Positions 1 to 10,094 of a DNA stretch of 64,000 nucleotides are shown here, piece by piece (positions within the stretch are counted from its first letter, which is position 1; the number at the start of each line of letters is the position of its first letter). Source of the stretch: Altererythrobacter sp. KTW20L (GTDB lineage Bacteria; Pseudomonadota; Alphaproteobacteria; Sphingomonadales; Sphingomonadaceae); contig NZ_JAMFLH010000012.1 in assembly GCF_023501975.1 (NCBI RefSeq), positions 83,433 through 147,432 on the forward strand. Direction: 5' to 3'. The translations under genes were made by a program, and so were the position numbers. A model generated the notes under the pieces. The model was not told the origin of the DNA. It worked only from the letters and a program-made list of their open reading frames with translations, and ran no database searches.

Positions 1-2
1 GT

Positions 3-122
3 CTATATATAAGCCGCCGCCTAGCCGAAGCCATGCAGGGCAGCTTGACGGTGGAAAGCGCACGCGGCCATGGCGCGCGGTTCATTCTCGAACTGCCGGC
101 GGACAGCGGGGCGAACGAGTAA
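3..122 (+). CDS. Sensor histidine kinase, C-terminal end (partial)
   Basis: This is the 3' end of a gene that begins before the window. The 39 visible residues run from LYISRRLAEAMQG through VESARGHGARFILELP to a TAA stop. The pattern of a helix with AExMxG, then a glycine-rich G(H)GARFxLxLP strand, is the last (G2/F-box side) part of a GHKL ATPase domain of a two-component sensor kinase. The phosphoacceptor histidine, membrane segments and sensory domains lie outside the window, so the signal is unknown. No partner response regulator follows on this strand. Confidence 0.72.
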   Translation, partial: LYISRRLAEAMQGSLTVESARGHGARFILELPADSGANE

Positions 123-152
123 CTCTTCATCTCTCACCCTGGGCCATTCGTG

Positions 153-199
153 TCGAGCGAAGTCGAGACACCCTTGAGTGGCATCTCGACTTCGCTCGA
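153..199. repeat. Inverted repeat, REP-like, 16-bp perfect arms
   Basis: The arm at 153-168 (TCGAGCGAAGTCGAGA) is exactly complementary to the arm at 184-199, with a 15-base spacer. It lies between the 3' ends of the kinase gene (plus strand) and gltA (minus strand), so the hairpin could end or protect transcripts from either side. No T-tract follows it. Sequences with the TCTCGACTTCGCTCGA core are familiar as dispersed intergenic repeats in Sphingomonadales; that statement is from general knowledge, and only this copy is visible here. Confidence 0.7.
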
Positions 200-225
200 T
201 GCGAACGGAGACAGGCGGTGAGCGC

Positions 226-1512
226 CTAGCGCTTGCCCACGGGCAAGTAATCGCGCTGGGTCGGCCCGGTGTAGAGCTGGCGCGGGCGGCCGATCTTCTG
301 GCCGGGATCCGAGATCATCTCGTTCCACTGTGCCACCCAACCCACCGTGCGCGCCAGGGCGAACAGGGCGGTGAACATGGTGGTCGGGAAGCCGATGGCC
401 GACAGGATGATGCCTGAATAGAAATCGACGTTGGGGAACAGCTTCTTCTCGGCGAAATAGTCGTCCGACAGGGCCAGTTCCTCCAGCCGCAGCGCGGTCT
501 CGAACACCGGATCGCTGACCTTCAGCGCGTCGAACACTTCGCGCACGGTCTTCTGCATCACCGTGGCCCGCGGATCGTAGTTCTTGTACACGCGGTGGCC
601 GAAACCCATCAGGCGGAACGGGTCATTCTTGTCCTTGGCGCGCTCGATATAGTGCGGGATGCGGTCGGGCGTGCCGATCTCCTGCAGCATGTTTAGCGCC
701 GCTTCGTTGGCGCCACCGTGGGCCGGACCCCACAGGCAGGCAATGCCCGCCGCGATGCAGGCAAACGGATTTGCACCCGAGGACCCTGCAAGACGCACGG
801 TGCTGGTCGAGGCATTCTGTTCGTGGTCGGCGTGGAGGATGAAAATCCGGTCCATCGCCTTTTCCACTGCCGGGATCACCTCGTAAGGCTCGGCCGGGAC
901 GCCGAAGGTCATCTTGAGGAAATTGCCGGTGTAGCTCAGCGAGTTATCGGGATAGATGAAGGGCTGGCCGACCGAATACTTATAGGCCATGGCCGCGATC
1001 GTCGGCATCTTGGCGATCAACCTGTGGCTGGCGATCTTGCGCTGGACCGGATCGGAAATGTCGGTGCTGTCATGGTAGAAGGCCGACAGCGCGCCAACCA
1101 CGCCGCACATGATCGCCATCGGGTGCGCATCGCGCCGGAAACCGCGATAGAACTGGGCCAGCTGCTCGTGCAGCATGGTATGGCGGGTGATCGTGGTCTC
1201 GAAATTCTCGAGCGTGGCGGCATCGGGCAGTTCGCCGTTCAGCAGCAGGTAGGCTGTTTCCATAAAGCTGGAATGCTCGGCCAGCTGGCCGATGGGATAG
1301 CCACGGTGCAGCAGCACGCCTTCCTCGCCATCGATGAAGGTAAGCGCGCTCTCGCAGCTGGCAGTGGAAGTGAAGCCCGGATCATAGGTGAACATGCCCG
1401 TCTGGGCATAGAGCTTGCGGATATCCACCACGTCAGGCCCGGTGGTTCCCGCCATGACGGGGAATCCGTGATCCTGGCCGCCGACGGTCAGCTGCGCTTT
1501 CTTGTCCGTCAA
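226..1512 (-). CDS. gltA: Citrate synthase
   Basis: Type II citrate synthase (428 aa, normal length), condensing acetyl-CoA and oxaloacetate to citrate as the entry step of the TCA cycle in the cytoplasm. The catalytic triad is visible: His265 in [11 protein letters not shown], His306 in [14 protein letters not shown] and Asp363 in FPNVDFYSG. The N-terminal part carries [14 protein letters not shown] and the [11 protein letters not shown] helix typical of the hexameric, NADH-sensitive proteobacterial type. The start is a TTG at 1512 preceded by AGGAG at a 7-base spacing; there is no nearby in-frame ATG giving a normal N-terminus. gltX lies 45 bp upstream on the same strand, so the two may be cotranscribed. 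Confidence 0.97.
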   Translation of the reverse strand: MTDKKAQLTVGGQDHGFPVMAGTTGPDVVDIRKLYAQTGMFTYDPGFTSTASCESALTFIDGEEGVLLHRGYPIGQLAEHSSFMETAYLLLNGELPDAATLENFETTITRHTMLHEQLAQFYRGFRRDAHPMAIMCGVVGALSAFYHDSTDISDPVQRKIASHRLIAKMPTIAAMAYKYSVGQPFIYPDNSLSYTGNFLKMTFGVPAEPYEVIPAVEKAMDRIFILHADHEQNASTSTVRLAGSSGANPFACIAAGIACLWGPAHGGANEAALNMLQEIGTPDRIPHYIERAKDKNDPFRLMGFGHRVYKNYDPRATVMQKTVREVFDALKVSDPVFETALRLEELALSDDYFAEKKLFPNVDFYSGIILSAIGFPTTMFTALFALARTVGWVAQWNEMISDPGQKIGRPRQLYTGPTQRDYLPVGKR

Positions 1513-1557
1513 ATCCTGTCTCCTAAATAAGCAATCGTGCGCGAAATCCTGTTCCGG

Positions 1558-2991
1558 TCAGTCCGCTGCCTGCGCGTCGATACGCGCCAGGCTTTCCACG
1601 CGGCCGAGAAGGGCCAGAACATCGAAAATCCCCGGTGAGGTGGTCTGCCCCGTCAATGCTGCGCGAAGCGGCTGTGCCAGCTTCCCCAAGCCGAGCCCGA
1701 GCCCCTCTGCATAGGCTTTCAGATTGGCCTCCAGCGCGGGGATTGTCCAGTCCGATTCATCCCGCAGGCGGGCGCTAATGGTTGCCAGACGGGCCCGTGC
1801 ATCGCCATCGAGCAGGGCGGCGGCTTCGGGGGTCAGATCGAGCGGGCGCTGGCGGAACAGGAAGGTGGCGCCATCGGCCAGCTCGTTCATGTCACGCGCA
1901 CGGGTCTTGAGTACGGGCATGGCCTGGGTCAGCAGGGCAACGTCCGCGCTTGGACCGATGCGCCGGGCGGCAATTTCCGCCAACCGCGCATCGTCCGCCG
2001 CGCGGATGTAGTGGCCGTTCATGTTGAGCAGCTTCTTCATGTCGAAGCGGCTTGGCCCCTTGTTGACATTGGCGATGTCGAACAGTGCGACCGCCTCGTC
2101 CCGGGTGAATTCTTCCTTGTCGCCGTGGCCCCAGCCAAGGCGCAGCAGGTAGTTGAACAGGGCTTCGGGCAGGATGCCCAGCTCGTCCCGATAGGCGTCC
2201 ACGCCCAGCGCGCCGTGCCGCTTCGACAGCTTGGCGCCATCGTTGCCGTGGATCAGCGGGACGTGGGCATAGACCGGCTCCGGCCAGCCCATGCCGCGAA
2301 TGATGACGAGCTGGCGGAAGGCGTTGTTGAGGTGGTCGTCGCCGCGGATCACATGGGTTACGCCCATGTCGTAATCGTCCACCACCACGGCCAGCATGTA
2401 GGTCGGCGTGCCGTCGGACCGCAGCAGGATGAAATCGTCGAGTTCGGCATTGCTGACTGTGACATCGCCCTGCACCTGGTCGGCGATCATGGTCTGGCCG
2501 GCCTTGGGGGACTTGATCCGCACGACATAGGGCTGGTCGGCGGGCCAGGTATCCGGTCCGGCATCGCGCCATTCGCTGTCGATGCGGAAGGGCTTGCGCT
2601 CGGCCTGGGCCTTTTCGCGGCGGGCGGCGAGTTCTTCCTGCGTTAGGTAGCAGCGGTAGGCGTGGCCGCTTTCCAGCAGGGCATAGGCCACTTCGGCATG
2701 GCGTGGGGTGCGCGCGGCCTGGAATACGGGCTCCTCGTCGCCGCCCAGGCCCAGCCAGTCGAGCCCGTCGAAGATCGCGGCAATGGCTGGTTCGGTGGAG
2801 CGGGCGCGGTCGGTATCTTCGATGCGGAGCAGGTACTTGCCGCCATTGTGGCGGGCATAGAGCCAGTTGAACAGCGCTGTGCGCGCGCCGCCAATGTGCA
2901 GGTAGCCGGTCGGCGACGGGGCGAAGCGCGTGACGACCTGACCGGCGCTCGGGCCTGCAATGCCAGGTGCTGATCCGCTGCGGCTTGCCAT
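1558..2991 (-). CDS. gltX: Glutamyl-tRNA synthetase
   Basis: Class I aminoacyl-tRNA synthetase of 477 aa that charges tRNA-Glu in the cytoplasm. The HIGH-type motif occurs in [17 protein letters not shown] near residue 25, and the KMSKS-type motif as KLSKRHGAL near residue 250. The [10 protein letters not shown] segment is characteristic of Glu/GlnRS. The frame remains open far upstream, but the ATG at 2991 gives a conventional N-terminus just ahead of the catalytic fold. Upstream sequence would add about 130 residues of low-quality, arginine- and serine-rich translation that overlaps comEC. It is divergent from comEC, with only 28 bp between the chosen starts, so the promoters of the two genes must overlap. 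Confidence 0.95.
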   Translation of the reverse strand: MASRSGSAPGIAGPSAGQVVTRFAPSPTGYLHIGGARTALFNWLYARHNGGKYLLRIEDTDRARSTEPAIAAIFDGLDWLGLGGDEEPVFQAARTPRHAEVAYALLESGHAYRCYLTQEELAARREKAQAERKPFRIDSEWRDAGPDTWPADQPYVVRIKSPKAGQTMIADQVQGDVTVSNAELDDFILLRSDGTPTYMLAVVVDDYDMGVTHVIRGDDHLNNAFRQLVIIRGMGWPEPVYAHVPLIHGNDGAKLSKRHGALGVDAYRDELGILPEALFNYLLRLGWGHGDKEEFTRDEAVALFDIANVNKGPSRFDMKKLLNMNGHYIRAADDARLAEIAARRIGPSADVALLTQAMPVLKTRARDMNELADGATFLFRQRPLDLTPEAAALLDGDARARLATISARLRDESDWTIPALEANLKAYAEGLGLGLGKLAQPLRAALTGQTTSPGIFDVLALLGRVESLARIDAQAAD

Positions 2992-3019
2992 GGGTCTGAA
3001 ATTCCTGTCCTGTCCACTT

Positions 3020-5200
3020 ATGGCAACACGCCTGACGCCATTGGTCCCGCTGGGGGAGGAGACCGGTGATGCTGCACTGCGGCAATCGCCTTGGCGAAAG
3101 CGCGCCTCTTTGTCCAGCATGGCGGACGCGGCAGAACGATTTCTCGAGCAGGCCGGGTTTGATCGCGGACCATGGCTGGTGGTGGCGCTGGTTGCAGGAA
3201 TTGCAGCATGGTTCGTGCTCGCCGATCCGATCTGGTGGGTAACAGCACTGGCAGGCGCACTGTTCGTGGGCCTGGGTGCGGTGGCGCTGTGGAAAGGGCG
3301 GGATGATCGCGGGCGGTTGATGGTCGCTTGCCTGTCACTGGCATTCGTCTTTGCCGCCGGGGTGGGCGTGATCTGGGCGAGATCCACCCTCGTGGGTGTG
3401 CCAGGGATCGAACGTCCATTTTACGGAGAGTTCGACGCGCGAATACTGGACCGCATCGAACAGCCAGCCGAAGCTCGAACCCGCCTGGTGCTGGCGATGC
3501 GCCACCCAGAAACGGGAGAGGCGATGCGGGTGCGTGTCAACCTGCCGATTGAGTCGGATGACCAGGAGTTCTCCACCGGAGCGGTGATCCGCCTGTCCGC
3601 CCGATTGATGCCCCCTGCGCCGCCCATGCTGCCGGGCAGCTACAACTTCGCCCGCACGGCCTGGTTCAACGGGCTGGCTGCAACAGGATCGGTGACAGAC
3701 CAACCGGTCCTTATCCAGCCGAGTGAGGGCGAGCCGTTGCTGGCAGAGGCCCAGCGGCGGCTTTCGGCCCATGTGCGCAGCCAGGTTCAAGGGGCGGGCG
3801 GCTCGATCGCGGCAACACTGGCCAGCGGCGATCGCGGCGCAATCAGCGCAGCGGACGAGGACGCGATGCGTGATTCGGGATTGACCCACCTGCTGTCGAT
3901 CAGCGGACTGCATGTCAGCGCGCTGATCGGCGCGACTTACCTGCTGACCTTGCGCCTGCTGGCTTTTTGGCCCTGGCTAGTCCTGCGGGTCCGCCTGCCG
4001 TTGCTCGCGGCGGTGATGGGTGCGGCGGCCGGGATCGGCTACACACTTTTGACGGGGGCCGAGGTGCCCACCGTACGTAGTTGTCTGGCCGCCCTGCTGG
4101 TGCTGGGCGCATTGGCCATGGGACGCGAGCCGCTGTCCCTGCGGATGGTGGCAGTGGCAGCCGTAGCAGTCTTGCTCCTGTGGCCCGAATCGCTGGCCGG
4201 GCCGAGCTTCCAGATGAGCTTTTCAGCAGTCATTGCCATCATCGCCCTGAGCGGGGCCGAACCTGTCCGACGGTTCCTTGCTCCGCGCGAGGAGAGCTTG
4301 CTGCACCGCTACGGGCGGCGCACTCTGGTGCTATTGCTGACAGGCTTCGTGATCGAAATGGCCCTGATGCCAACCGTGTTGTACCATTTCCATCGCGGCG
4401 GGTTCTATGGCGCCCTGGCCAATGTCGTGGGAATTCCACTGGTTACATTCATATCGATGCCGCTGATCGCGATCAGCCTGTTTCTCGACATCGTGGGCCT
4501 TGGGGGGCCAACCTGGTGGCTGGCCGGCAAGTCACTCGACCTGTTGCTCTGGATCGCCCACTTCACCGCCAGCCAGCCGGGCGCGGTGAAGCTCATGCCG
4601 CAGATGGGGCAGGGGACCTATGCGCTGTTCCTGTTCGGCGGACTCTGGCTGGCGTTGTGGAAGGGGCGCTCGCGGCTACTGGGTTTCGTCCCGGTTGCGC
4701 TGGGTTGTTTCCTGCTTGCCGCAACACCAGTGCCCGACATCCTAATTTCGAGCGACGGCCGCCATGTTGGCGTAACCGGGGAGGCCCCAGGCTTGCTGGT
4801 CCTGCGCGAGAGCCGCAGCAGTTATGTGACCGACAATCTGATGGAACTGGCCGGGGTGACAGGAGAGCAAGTCTCGCTGCAAAACTGGCCGGGTGCCGTC
4901 TGCAACCCCGATTTCTGCGTGCTGACACTCTACCGTGGAGGGCGTGACTGGCACGTGTTGATGAGCAGGAGCCGCGCCCTGGTGGCCGAGCGCGATCTGG
5001 CTGCCGCCTGCGAGCGGGTCGATATCGTGGTGTCCGAACGCTGGCTGCCGCAATCATGCCGACCCCGCTGGCTGAAGGCTGACCGGCGATACCTGGAGGA
5101 AAGCGGGGGTTTGGCTATCGTGCTGGATGGCCAAAGAATCGACAGCGTGGCCCATGAGCAGGGTAAACATGGCTGGTGGCGCGGGCGGGCGGGAGACTGA
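3020..5200 (+). CDS. comEC: ComEC/Rec2-family DNA uptake channel
   Basis: Polytopic inner-membrane protein of 726 aa related to ComEC/Rec2, the channel that passes single-stranded DNA into the cytoplasm during natural transformation. An N-terminal membrane pair (about residues 35-100) is followed by a soluble OB-like DUF4131 region with RxxLxL segments. The Competence domain then begins at the signature [20 protein letters not shown] (about residues 292-311), followed by many hydrophobic helices to about residue 580. The C-terminal part aligns in position with the metallo-beta-lactamase-like domain, but no HxHxDH metal motif is visible, so it is probably non-catalytic, as in many alphaproteobacteria. 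The ATG at 3020 was chosen; ATG 3119 (MADAAERF) is an alternative. It ends 23 bp before convergent lexA. Confidence 0.88.
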   Translation: MATRLTPLVPLGEETGDAALRQSPWRKRASLSSMADAAERFLEQAGFDRGPWLVVALVAGIAAWFVLADPIWWVTALAGALFVGLGAVALWKGRDDRGRLMVACLSLAFVFAAGVGVIWARSTLVGVPGIERPFYGEFDARILDRIEQPAEARTRLVLAMRHPETGEAMRVRVNLPIESDDQEFSTGAVIRLSARLMPPAPPMLPGSYNFARTAWFNGLAATGSVTDQPVLIQPSEGEPLLAEAQRRLSAHVRSQVQGAGGSIAATLASGDRGAISAADEDAMRDSGLTHLLSISGLHVSALIGATYLLTLRLLAFWPWLVLRVRLPLLAAVMGAAAGIGYTLLTGAEVPTVRSCLAALLVLGALAMGREPLSLRMVAVAAVAVLLLWPESLAGPSFQMSFSAVIAIIALSGAEPVRRFLAPREESLLHRYGRRTLVLLLTGFVIEMALMPTVLYHFHRGGFYGALANVVGIPLVTFISMPLIAISLFLDIVGLGGPTWWLAGKSLDLLLWIAHFTASQPGAVKLMPQMGQGTYALFLFGGLWLALWKGRSRLLGFVPVALGCFLLAATPVPDILISSDGRHVGVTGEAPGLLVLRESRSSYVTDNLMELAGVTGEQVSLQNWPGAVCNPDFCVLTLYRGGRDWHVLMSRSRALVAERDLAAACERVDIVVSERWLPQSCRPRWLKADRRYLEESGGLAIVLDGQRIDSVAHEQGKHGWWRGRAGD

Positions 5201-5223
5201 TCCACCCGCCCGCGCAAACCGGA

Positions 5224-5910
5224 TCAGTGGTAGCGGCGCAGCAGCCCGGCAAGCTTGCCTTGCACCACGACATCGCTTTCATCGTAGATCTGCGGATCAT
5301 AAGCGCCGTTGGCCGGATCGAGGCGGATCTTGCCGTGTTCGTGCCGCAGGTACTTCAGAGTCGCTTCCTCGTTGCGGATCAGGGCGACCACGATCTCGCC
5401 GTCTCGGGCGGTATCGGTCTTCTTCACCAGGGCATAGTCGCCATCGAGGATACCGGCCTCGAGCATCGAATCGCCTGAAACTTCCAGCGCATAATGTTCG
5501 CCCGAGCCGAGCAGTGCGGCAGGAACGGGCATGGACTGGTGGCCTTCGAAAGCCTCGATCGGGGCACCGGCGGCAATGCGGCCGTGAAGCGGCACGTCGA
5601 TTATGTCATTCGCAGGAGCAGGCACGGCGCGGGGCGGGGTGACCACGCCGCCGACCGCGTCATTGGCCGGGGCCGCCGCGCGTGATGCCGAAACGTCGTC
5701 AGGCTGTTTGAGCACTTCGAGGGCGCGGGCGCGATTGGCCAGGCGGCGGATGAAGCCGCGTTCTTCCAGCGCGGAAATCAGCCGGTGGACACCGGACTTG
5801 GACTTGAGATCAAGCGCATCCTTCATCTCCTCGAACGAGGGCGAGATGCCGCTTTCTTCCAGCCGACGATCGATGAACACCAGCAATTCGCGCTGTTTGG
5901 CGGTAAGCAT
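5224..5910 (-). CDS. lexA: LexA SOS repressor/autoprotease
   Basis: Transcriptional repressor of the SOS DNA-damage regulon, 228 aa. Residues 1-70 form the winged-helix DNA-binding domain ([13 protein letters not shown], then [16 protein letters not shown]). A linker rich in Ala and Pro leads to the S24 peptidase domain. The autocleavage site is Ala114-Gly115 in [13 protein letters not shown]; the catalytic dyad is Ser148 in [11 protein letters not shown] and Lys164 in [11 protein letters not shown]. Autoregulation is supported by a perfect alphaproteobacterial SOS box 37-51 bp upstream of the start. It lies downstream of moeA (76 bp) on the same strand but has its own operator, so it is probably an independent unit. 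Confidence 0.97.
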   Translation of the reverse strand: MLTAKQRELLVFIDRRLEESGISPSFEEMKDALDLKSKSGVHRLISALEERGFIRRLANRARALEVLKQPDDVSASRAAAPANDAVGGVVTPPRAVPAPANDIIDVPLHGRIAAGAPIEAFEGHQSMPVPAALLGSGEHYALEVSGDSMLEAGILDGDYALVKKTDTARDGEIVVALIRNEEATLKYLRHEHGKIRLDPANGAYDPQIYDESDVVVQGKLAGLLRRYH

Positions 5911-5947
5911 GGGTATGTTCCCCTAATTGTCTTCCGTTCCAATACGG

Positions 5948-5962
5948 GAACGAACAAAGAAC
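5948..5962 (-). promoter_or_regulatory. SOS box (LexA operator) of lexA
   Basis: The plus strand reads GAACGAACAAAGAAC, that is GAAC-N7-GAAC, which on the lexA strand is GTTC-N7-GTTC. This matches the direct-repeat LexA operator known for alphaproteobacteria exactly. A third GTTC lies inside the spacer (5952-5955). It sits 38 bp upstream of the lexA start codon, where autorepression would act. Confidence 0.88.
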
Positions 5963-5986
5963 AATTATGAAACAGATTCGTTTAAG

Positions 5987-7192
5987 TCAAGCGATACCGC
6001 CATTTCGGAGCAGATAGACCGGCAGGAGGTCGCCCTTCCTGGCAGCCGGGGCACCGATCTCGCGGCGGATCAGTGCGTCGGCACCCGACAAGGCGACCTG
6101 TGCGCTGGAATCCTGCTGGCTGACCGGGCGTGCACCGTCATCTGCCAGCACCGCGCGGACGAATTCCGTGCGACCGCCGACTTCGGGCAATTCGCCCGCC
6201 AGTGGCAGGGTGATCGCGCGGGGCAGGGGGCGGGCCGCACCTGCCAGCGCACGCAGCAGCGGCAGGGCAAAGAGGAAAGCGGTGACGTGGCTCGACACCG
6301 GATTGCCGGGCAGGCCGAGCACGGTCGTCGCGCCCTTGCGCGCCACCATCAGCGGCTTGCCGGGCTTCATGGCGATGCGCCAGAAATCAAGGTCCGCGCC
6401 CCATGCCTCCAGCGCCGGGCGCATCAGGTCGTGGTCGCCGACCGATGCCCCGCCGCTGGTGATGATGACATCGGCATCGGAGAGCGATTCGAAGGCGGCG
6501 ACCAACGCCTCCAGCTCGTCCCCAATCGGACCGGCCCGGCGCACATCTGCGGCAAAAGGTACGGCCATTGCGGCGAGCATTGCGCCGTTGCTGGCGGGAA
6601 TCTGGTGGGGCAGGACATTTACCGGGTCTGCCGCCAGTTCATCGCCGCTGTCGATCACGCCTACCCGGGGCATCCGCCCGAACAGGGCAGAGCCGTGCCC
6701 CCCGGATATGGCCAGCGCGATACGTGCCGGGTCCATCGCCACGCCCTTTGCCAGCAGGATGTCTCCGCTCGAGAAATCGAACCCGGCACGGCGGATATGG
6801 CGGGGGGTGGGGCCGTCATCGCGGGCCATTTCCAGCCGGTTGCCTTCGCGCCTCACATTCTCTTGTAGGAGGACTGTGCAGGATTCCGGCGGCATGTGCG
6901 CGCCGGTGGAAATGCGGATGGCCTGGCCCGGCGCAAGGTTACCGGTAAAGGGATGGCCCGCCGCGCTCTCACCAACAACTTGCCACGGCCCAACACTATC
7001 GTCGGCCAGCATGGCATAACCATCCATCGCCGAAAGATCGGCGGCAGGCTGGGTGCGGCGGGCGGCAAGGTCCTGCGCCAGATAGCGCCTGCTGGCCGTG
7101 GCGACCGGCAGTTCCTCGGGCGGGAGCGGCACGACACCGGACAGCAGCCGCGCCTGGGCCTCGTCGAGCGGGATTGGCTGCGGCAGGCTCAT
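5987..7192 (-). CDS. moeA: Molybdopterin molybdenumtransferase MoeA
   Basis: Inserts molybdate into adenylated molybdopterin in the last step of molybdenum cofactor synthesis; cytoplasmic, 401 aa, normal length. The MoeA N-terminal signature is visible as [10 protein letters not shown] (about residues 53-62). The MPT-binding fold has [13 protein letters not shown] near residue 255 and [10 protein letters not shown] near residue 305. A short all-beta C-terminal domain closes the protein. The start codon overlaps the moaC stop by four bases (ATGA), showing translational coupling to the preceding cofactor gene. moeA is the last gene of the trp-moa run. Confidence 0.95.
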   Translation of the reverse strand: MSLPQPIPLDEAQARLLSGVVPLPPEELPVATASRRYLAQDLAARRTQPAADLSAMDGYAMLADDSVGPWQVVGESAAGHPFTGNLAPGQAIRISTGAHMPPESCTVLLQENVRREGNRLEMARDDGPTPRHIRRAGFDFSSGDILLAKGVAMDPARIALAISGGHGSALFGRMPRVGVIDSGDELAADPVNVLPHQIPASNGAMLAAMAVPFAADVRRAGPIGDELEALVAAFESLSDADVIITSGGASVGDHDLMRPALEAWGADLDFWRIAMKPGKPLMVARKGATTVLGLPGNPVSSHVTAFLFALPLLRALAGAARPLPRAITLPLAGELPEVGGRTEFVRAVLADDGARPVSQQDSSAQVALSGADALIRREIGAPAARKGDLLPVYLLRNGGIA

Positions 7193-7659
7193 TCCGCGCG
7201 CCAGTCCCCGCTCTTGCCGCCGGTCTTTTCGAGCAGGCGGACCTGTTCGATGACCATGCCCTTTTCCAGCGCCTTGGCCATGTCATAGACGGTGAGCAGC
7301 GCCATCGAGGCAGCGACAAGGGCTTCCATTTCCACCCCGGTCTTGCCCGATAGGGCGGCGCGGGCGGTCACGGCTATGCCATGGTCCTCGAATGCAAAGT
7401 CCACGCTCACCGTGTCGAGCGCCAGCGGATGGCACAGCGGGATGAGGTCGCCGGTTTTCTTGGCGGCCATGATCCCGGCGATGCGGGCGGCGGCCAGGAC
7501 ATCGCCCTTGGGGCCGGAACCGTCGCGCACGGCGGCAAGTGTGTCAGGTGCCATGCGGATGAAGCCTGCGGCCGTGGCGCTGCGCCGGGTGGCGTTCTTG
7601 CCGCCGACATCGACCATGCGGGCGGCGCCGTGTTCATCGAGATGTGTCAGTTTGCTCAT
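7189..7659 (-). CDS. moaC: Cyclic pyranopterin monophosphate synthase MoaC
   Basis: Converts the MoaA product to cyclic pyranopterin monophosphate in molybdenum cofactor biosynthesis; 156 aa. Family landmarks are [16 protein letters not shown] near the N-terminus, the active-site stretch [16 protein letters not shown] (about residues 65-80) and [14 protein letters not shown] with the conserved lysine and glutamates. The ATG at 7659 was chosen because it gives the usual [18 protein letters not shown] start; the frame is open 29 codons further up without family-like sequence. It follows trpC by 49 bp and is coupled to moeA. Confidence 0.95.
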   Translation of the reverse strand: MSKLTHLDEHGAARMVDVGGKNATRRSATAAGFIRMAPDTLAAVRDGSGPKGDVLAAARIAGIMAAKKTGDLIPLCHPLALDTVSVDFAFEDHGIAVTARAALSGKTGVEMEALVAASMALLTVYDMAKALEKGMVIEQVRLLEKTGGKSGDWRAE

Positions 7660-7708
7660 GCCCCGCCCATGCCAGAACGGCGGGCGATTGGACAGACTGT
7701 GCGGGCGA

Positions 7709-8497
7709 TCAGCCCTGGAGAAGCTTCCGCGTGGCCTCGGCGACATCGTCCTGCCGCATCAGGCTTTCGCCCACCAGGAAGGTGCGCACGCCTGCTTCCG
7801 CCAGCACGAGGCAGTCGGTATGGCTGTTGATCCCGCTTTCGCCCACCAGCAGGGTGCCTTCGGGCGCGAGCGGGGCGAGGCGGGTGGTCGTGCCCAGGTC
7901 GGTGACGAATGTGCGCAGGTCGCGGTTGTTGACCCCGATGAGGCGGGACTTGAGGCGCGCCGCGCGCTCCATCTCGGCCTCGTCGTGGACTTCGACCAGC
8001 ACGTCCATCCCGCGCTCCAGCGCTGCCGCCTCGATCTCGGCCATTTCGCTGTCCTGCAGCGCGGCGACAATGATGAGGATGGCATCGGCCCCGATGGCGC
8101 GAGCTTCGGCCACCTGCCATGGATCGACCATGAAATCCTTGCGCAGAACCGGCAGGTCGCAGGCGGCGCGGGCATCCATCAGGTAGTCCTCGTGTCCCTG
8201 GAAATAGGGCGCATCGGTGAGGACCGACAGGCAGGCGGCGCCGCCTTGCTGGTATGCCAGGGCATGTTCGGCGGGGCGGAAATCCGGGCGGATCAGGCCC
8301 TTGGAAGGACTGGCCTTCTTGATTTCGGCGATGAGGGCAAATCCGCTGGCTGCCCTGGCACGCAGGGCCGCCTCGAACCCGCGCGGGGCGGTTTGCGTGG
8401 CGGCGGCGCGATCGAGATCGTCCAGCGTGGCAAGGGCCTTGCGGTCCGCCACTTCGAGGCGCTTGGTGGCGCAGATTTCGATCAGCTTGTTGCTCAT
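7709..8497 (-). CDS. trpC: Indole-3-glycerol-phosphate synthase
   Basis: Closes the indole ring from CdRP in tryptophan synthesis; 262-aa (beta/alpha)8 barrel. Characteristic strands are [16 protein letters not shown] (catalytic lysine region, about residue 55), [11 protein letters not shown] with the second catalytic Lys, [14 protein letters not shown] and [12 protein letters not shown], ending in LLVGESGI. The ATG at 8497 overlaps the trpD stop in an ATGA junction, which sets the start; a start 7 codons upstream would overlap trpD further. TrpC is not fused to TrpF here, and trpF, trpB and trpA are not in the window. Confidence 0.95.
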   Translation of the reverse strand: MSNKLIEICATKRLEVADRKALATLDDLDRAAATQTAPRGFEAALRARAASGFALIAEIKKASPSKGLIRPDFRPAEHALAYQQGGAACLSVLTDAPYFQGHEDYLMDARAACDLPVLRKDFMVDPWQVAEARAIGADAILIIVAALQDSEMAEIEAAALERGMDVLVEVHDEAEMERAARLKSRLIGVNNRDLRTFVTDLGTTTRLAPLAPEGTLLVGESGINSHTDCLVLAEAGVRTFLVGESLMRQDDVAEATRKLLQG

Positions 8498-9459
8498 TTC
8501 GTGGCTGTCACCCAGCAATCGAGCAGGGCTTTGGCCAGGCCCTTGTCGATCGCTTCGGCCGCTTCCTCGGCACCTTCGGCCCAGTTGGTCGCCTCGCCCG
8601 CCACGATCAGCGCGCCTGCTGCATTGAGCAGCACGGCATCGCGATAGGCACCGCGCTCACCATCGAGCAGGCGGCGGAGCGCTGCGGCGTTGAAAGCGGG
8701 ATCGCCGCCGCGGATCGCTTCCAGCGGATGGCGTTGCAGGCCGGCATCCTCGGGCGAAACCTCCTCGCCGATACCGTCGAGCCCGATGGTCGCCACCCGC
8801 GACGGACCGGCGATGGACAGCTCGTCCAGCCCTTCCATGCCCGCCACGATCATCACCCGCTCCATGCCCAGCAGCTTCATCGCATCGCGGTAGATCGGCA
8901 CATAGTCCGGGCTGGCGATGCCGATGAGTTGGCGGTTCACCCCGGCGGGGTTTGCAATGGGGCCCAGCAGGTTGAAGATCGTGCGGCGACCGATGGCCCG
9001 GCGGATCGGCATGACCCATTTGAGTGCGGGATGATGCGCCTGGGCAAACAGGAAGGCGATGCCGAGGTCGGGCAGGGTCTGTTCGGCCAGCTCTCCCGCC
9101 TTCACCAGGTCGAGGCCGAGTGCTTCGAGCGTATCGGCCGCACCGGCCTTGGAACTCGCAGCGCGGTTGCCGTGCTTGGCCACAGGCACCCCGCAGGCCG
9201 CCACGACCAGCGCCACGGCGGTGGAGATGTTGAGGCTGTGCTGCCCGTCTCCGCCAGTGCCGCAGACGTCGATGGCATTGGGAGGCGCGGCAATGCGGAT
9301 CATCCGTTCGCGCATGGCCTTGGCCGCCCCGGCGATTTCCTGCGCGGTCTCGCCGCGTTCCGTCAGCGTAATCAACAGGTCGCGGATTTCGTCTTCCGCC
9401 ATGCCGCCATCCAGCATGCGAGCGAACAGCGCCTCGGCTTCGGAAAACGACAGGCTCAT
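8494..9459 (-). CDS. trpD: Anthranilate phosphoribosyltransferase
   Basis: Transfers the phosphoribosyl group of PRPP to anthranilate, the second committed step of tryptophan synthesis; 321 aa. The PRPP/Mg motif appears as [17 protein letters not shown] near residue 70, followed by [23 protein letters not shown] and the [19 protein letters not shown] segment with the anthranilate-binding arginine. [11 protein letters not shown] completes the family signature. The ATG at 9459 shares an ATGA overlap with the trpG stop; the open frame further upstream is shadow sequence within trpG. Confidence 0.95.
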   Translation of the reverse strand: MSLSFSEAEALFARMLDGGMAEDEIRDLLITLTERGETAQEIAGAAKAMRERMIRIAAPPNAIDVCGTGGDGQHSLNISTAVALVVAACGVPVAKHGNRAASSKAGAADTLEALGLDLVKAGELAEQTLPDLGIAFLFAQAHHPALKWVMPIRRAIGRRTIFNLLGPIANPAGVNRQLIGIASPDYVPIYRDAMKLLGMERVMIVAGMEGLDELSIAGPSRVATIGLDGIGEEVSPEDAGLQRHPLEAIRGGDPAFNAAALRRLLDGERGAYRDAVLLNAAGALIVAGEATNWAEGAEEAAEAIDKGLAKALLDCWVTATK

Positions 9460-10094
9460 GCCACAGCCCTTTCGGGCACCTTCGTCTCGATCCCGCAGAT
9501 CTTGAGGAAGTTCGCCAGCAGGGCGTGGCCGTGTTCGGTGGCGATGCTTTCCGGATGGAACTGCACGCCGTGGATAGGCAGGTCGCGGTGGCGGAAGCCC
9601 ATCACGGCGGTGCCATCGAGGCCCGGTGTCTCGCTGCTGGCGTTGACCACCAGGCAATAGGGAATCTGTTCCACGATCAGTGAGTGATAGCGGGTTGCGG
9701 TATAGGGCGAGGGCAGGCCGGCAAACACGCCGGTGCCATCGTGATCGACCGGTGAAGTCTTGCCGTGCATCAGTCCGCCGCGCACGACCTTGCCGCCGAA
9801 ATGCTGGCCGATCGACTGGTGGCCTAGGCACACGCCGAGCAAGGGCATTTTCGCTTCCGCGCAGGCGGCCACCAGATCGAGGCAGATGCCCGCATCGTTG
9901 GGCGTGCAAGGTCCGGGCGAAAGCAACACGCCCGCAGGCTGCATGGCCATTGCCTCGGCCACGGTGAGGGCATCGTTGCGCACCACTTTCACCTCGGCCC
10001 CCAGTTCCATCACGTAATGGACCAGGTTGAAAGTGAAGCTGTCATAGTTGTCGATGACAAGGATGAAGGGTTGGGCGATCATGGCGCTGCTCAC
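9456..10094 (-). CDS. trpG: Anthranilate synthase component II (glutamine amidotransferase)
   Basis: Supplies ammonia from glutamine to TrpE; 212 aa class-I amidotransferase. The triad is visible: nucleophilic Cys in [13 protein letters not shown] (about residue 90) and His-Glu in [16 protein letters not shown] (about residue 180). The [10 protein letters not shown] oxyanion segment is also present. A GTG at 10094 overlaps the trpE stop as GTGA and fits operon coupling; ATG at 10082 ([16 protein letters not shown]) is the alternative start, four codons later. It may also serve folate synthesis as PabA, since no separate copy is visible. Confidence 0.94.
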   Translation of the reverse strand: MSSAMIAQPFILVIDNYDSFTFNLVHYVMELGAEVKVVRNDALTVAEAMAMQPAGVLLSPGPCTPNDAGICLDLVAACAEAKMPLLGVCLGHQSIGQHFGGKVVRGGLMHGKTSPVDHDGTGVFAGLPSPYTATRYHSLIVEQIPYCLVVNASSETPGLDGTAVMGFRHRDLPIHGVQFHPESIATEHGHALLANFLKICGIETKVPERAVA

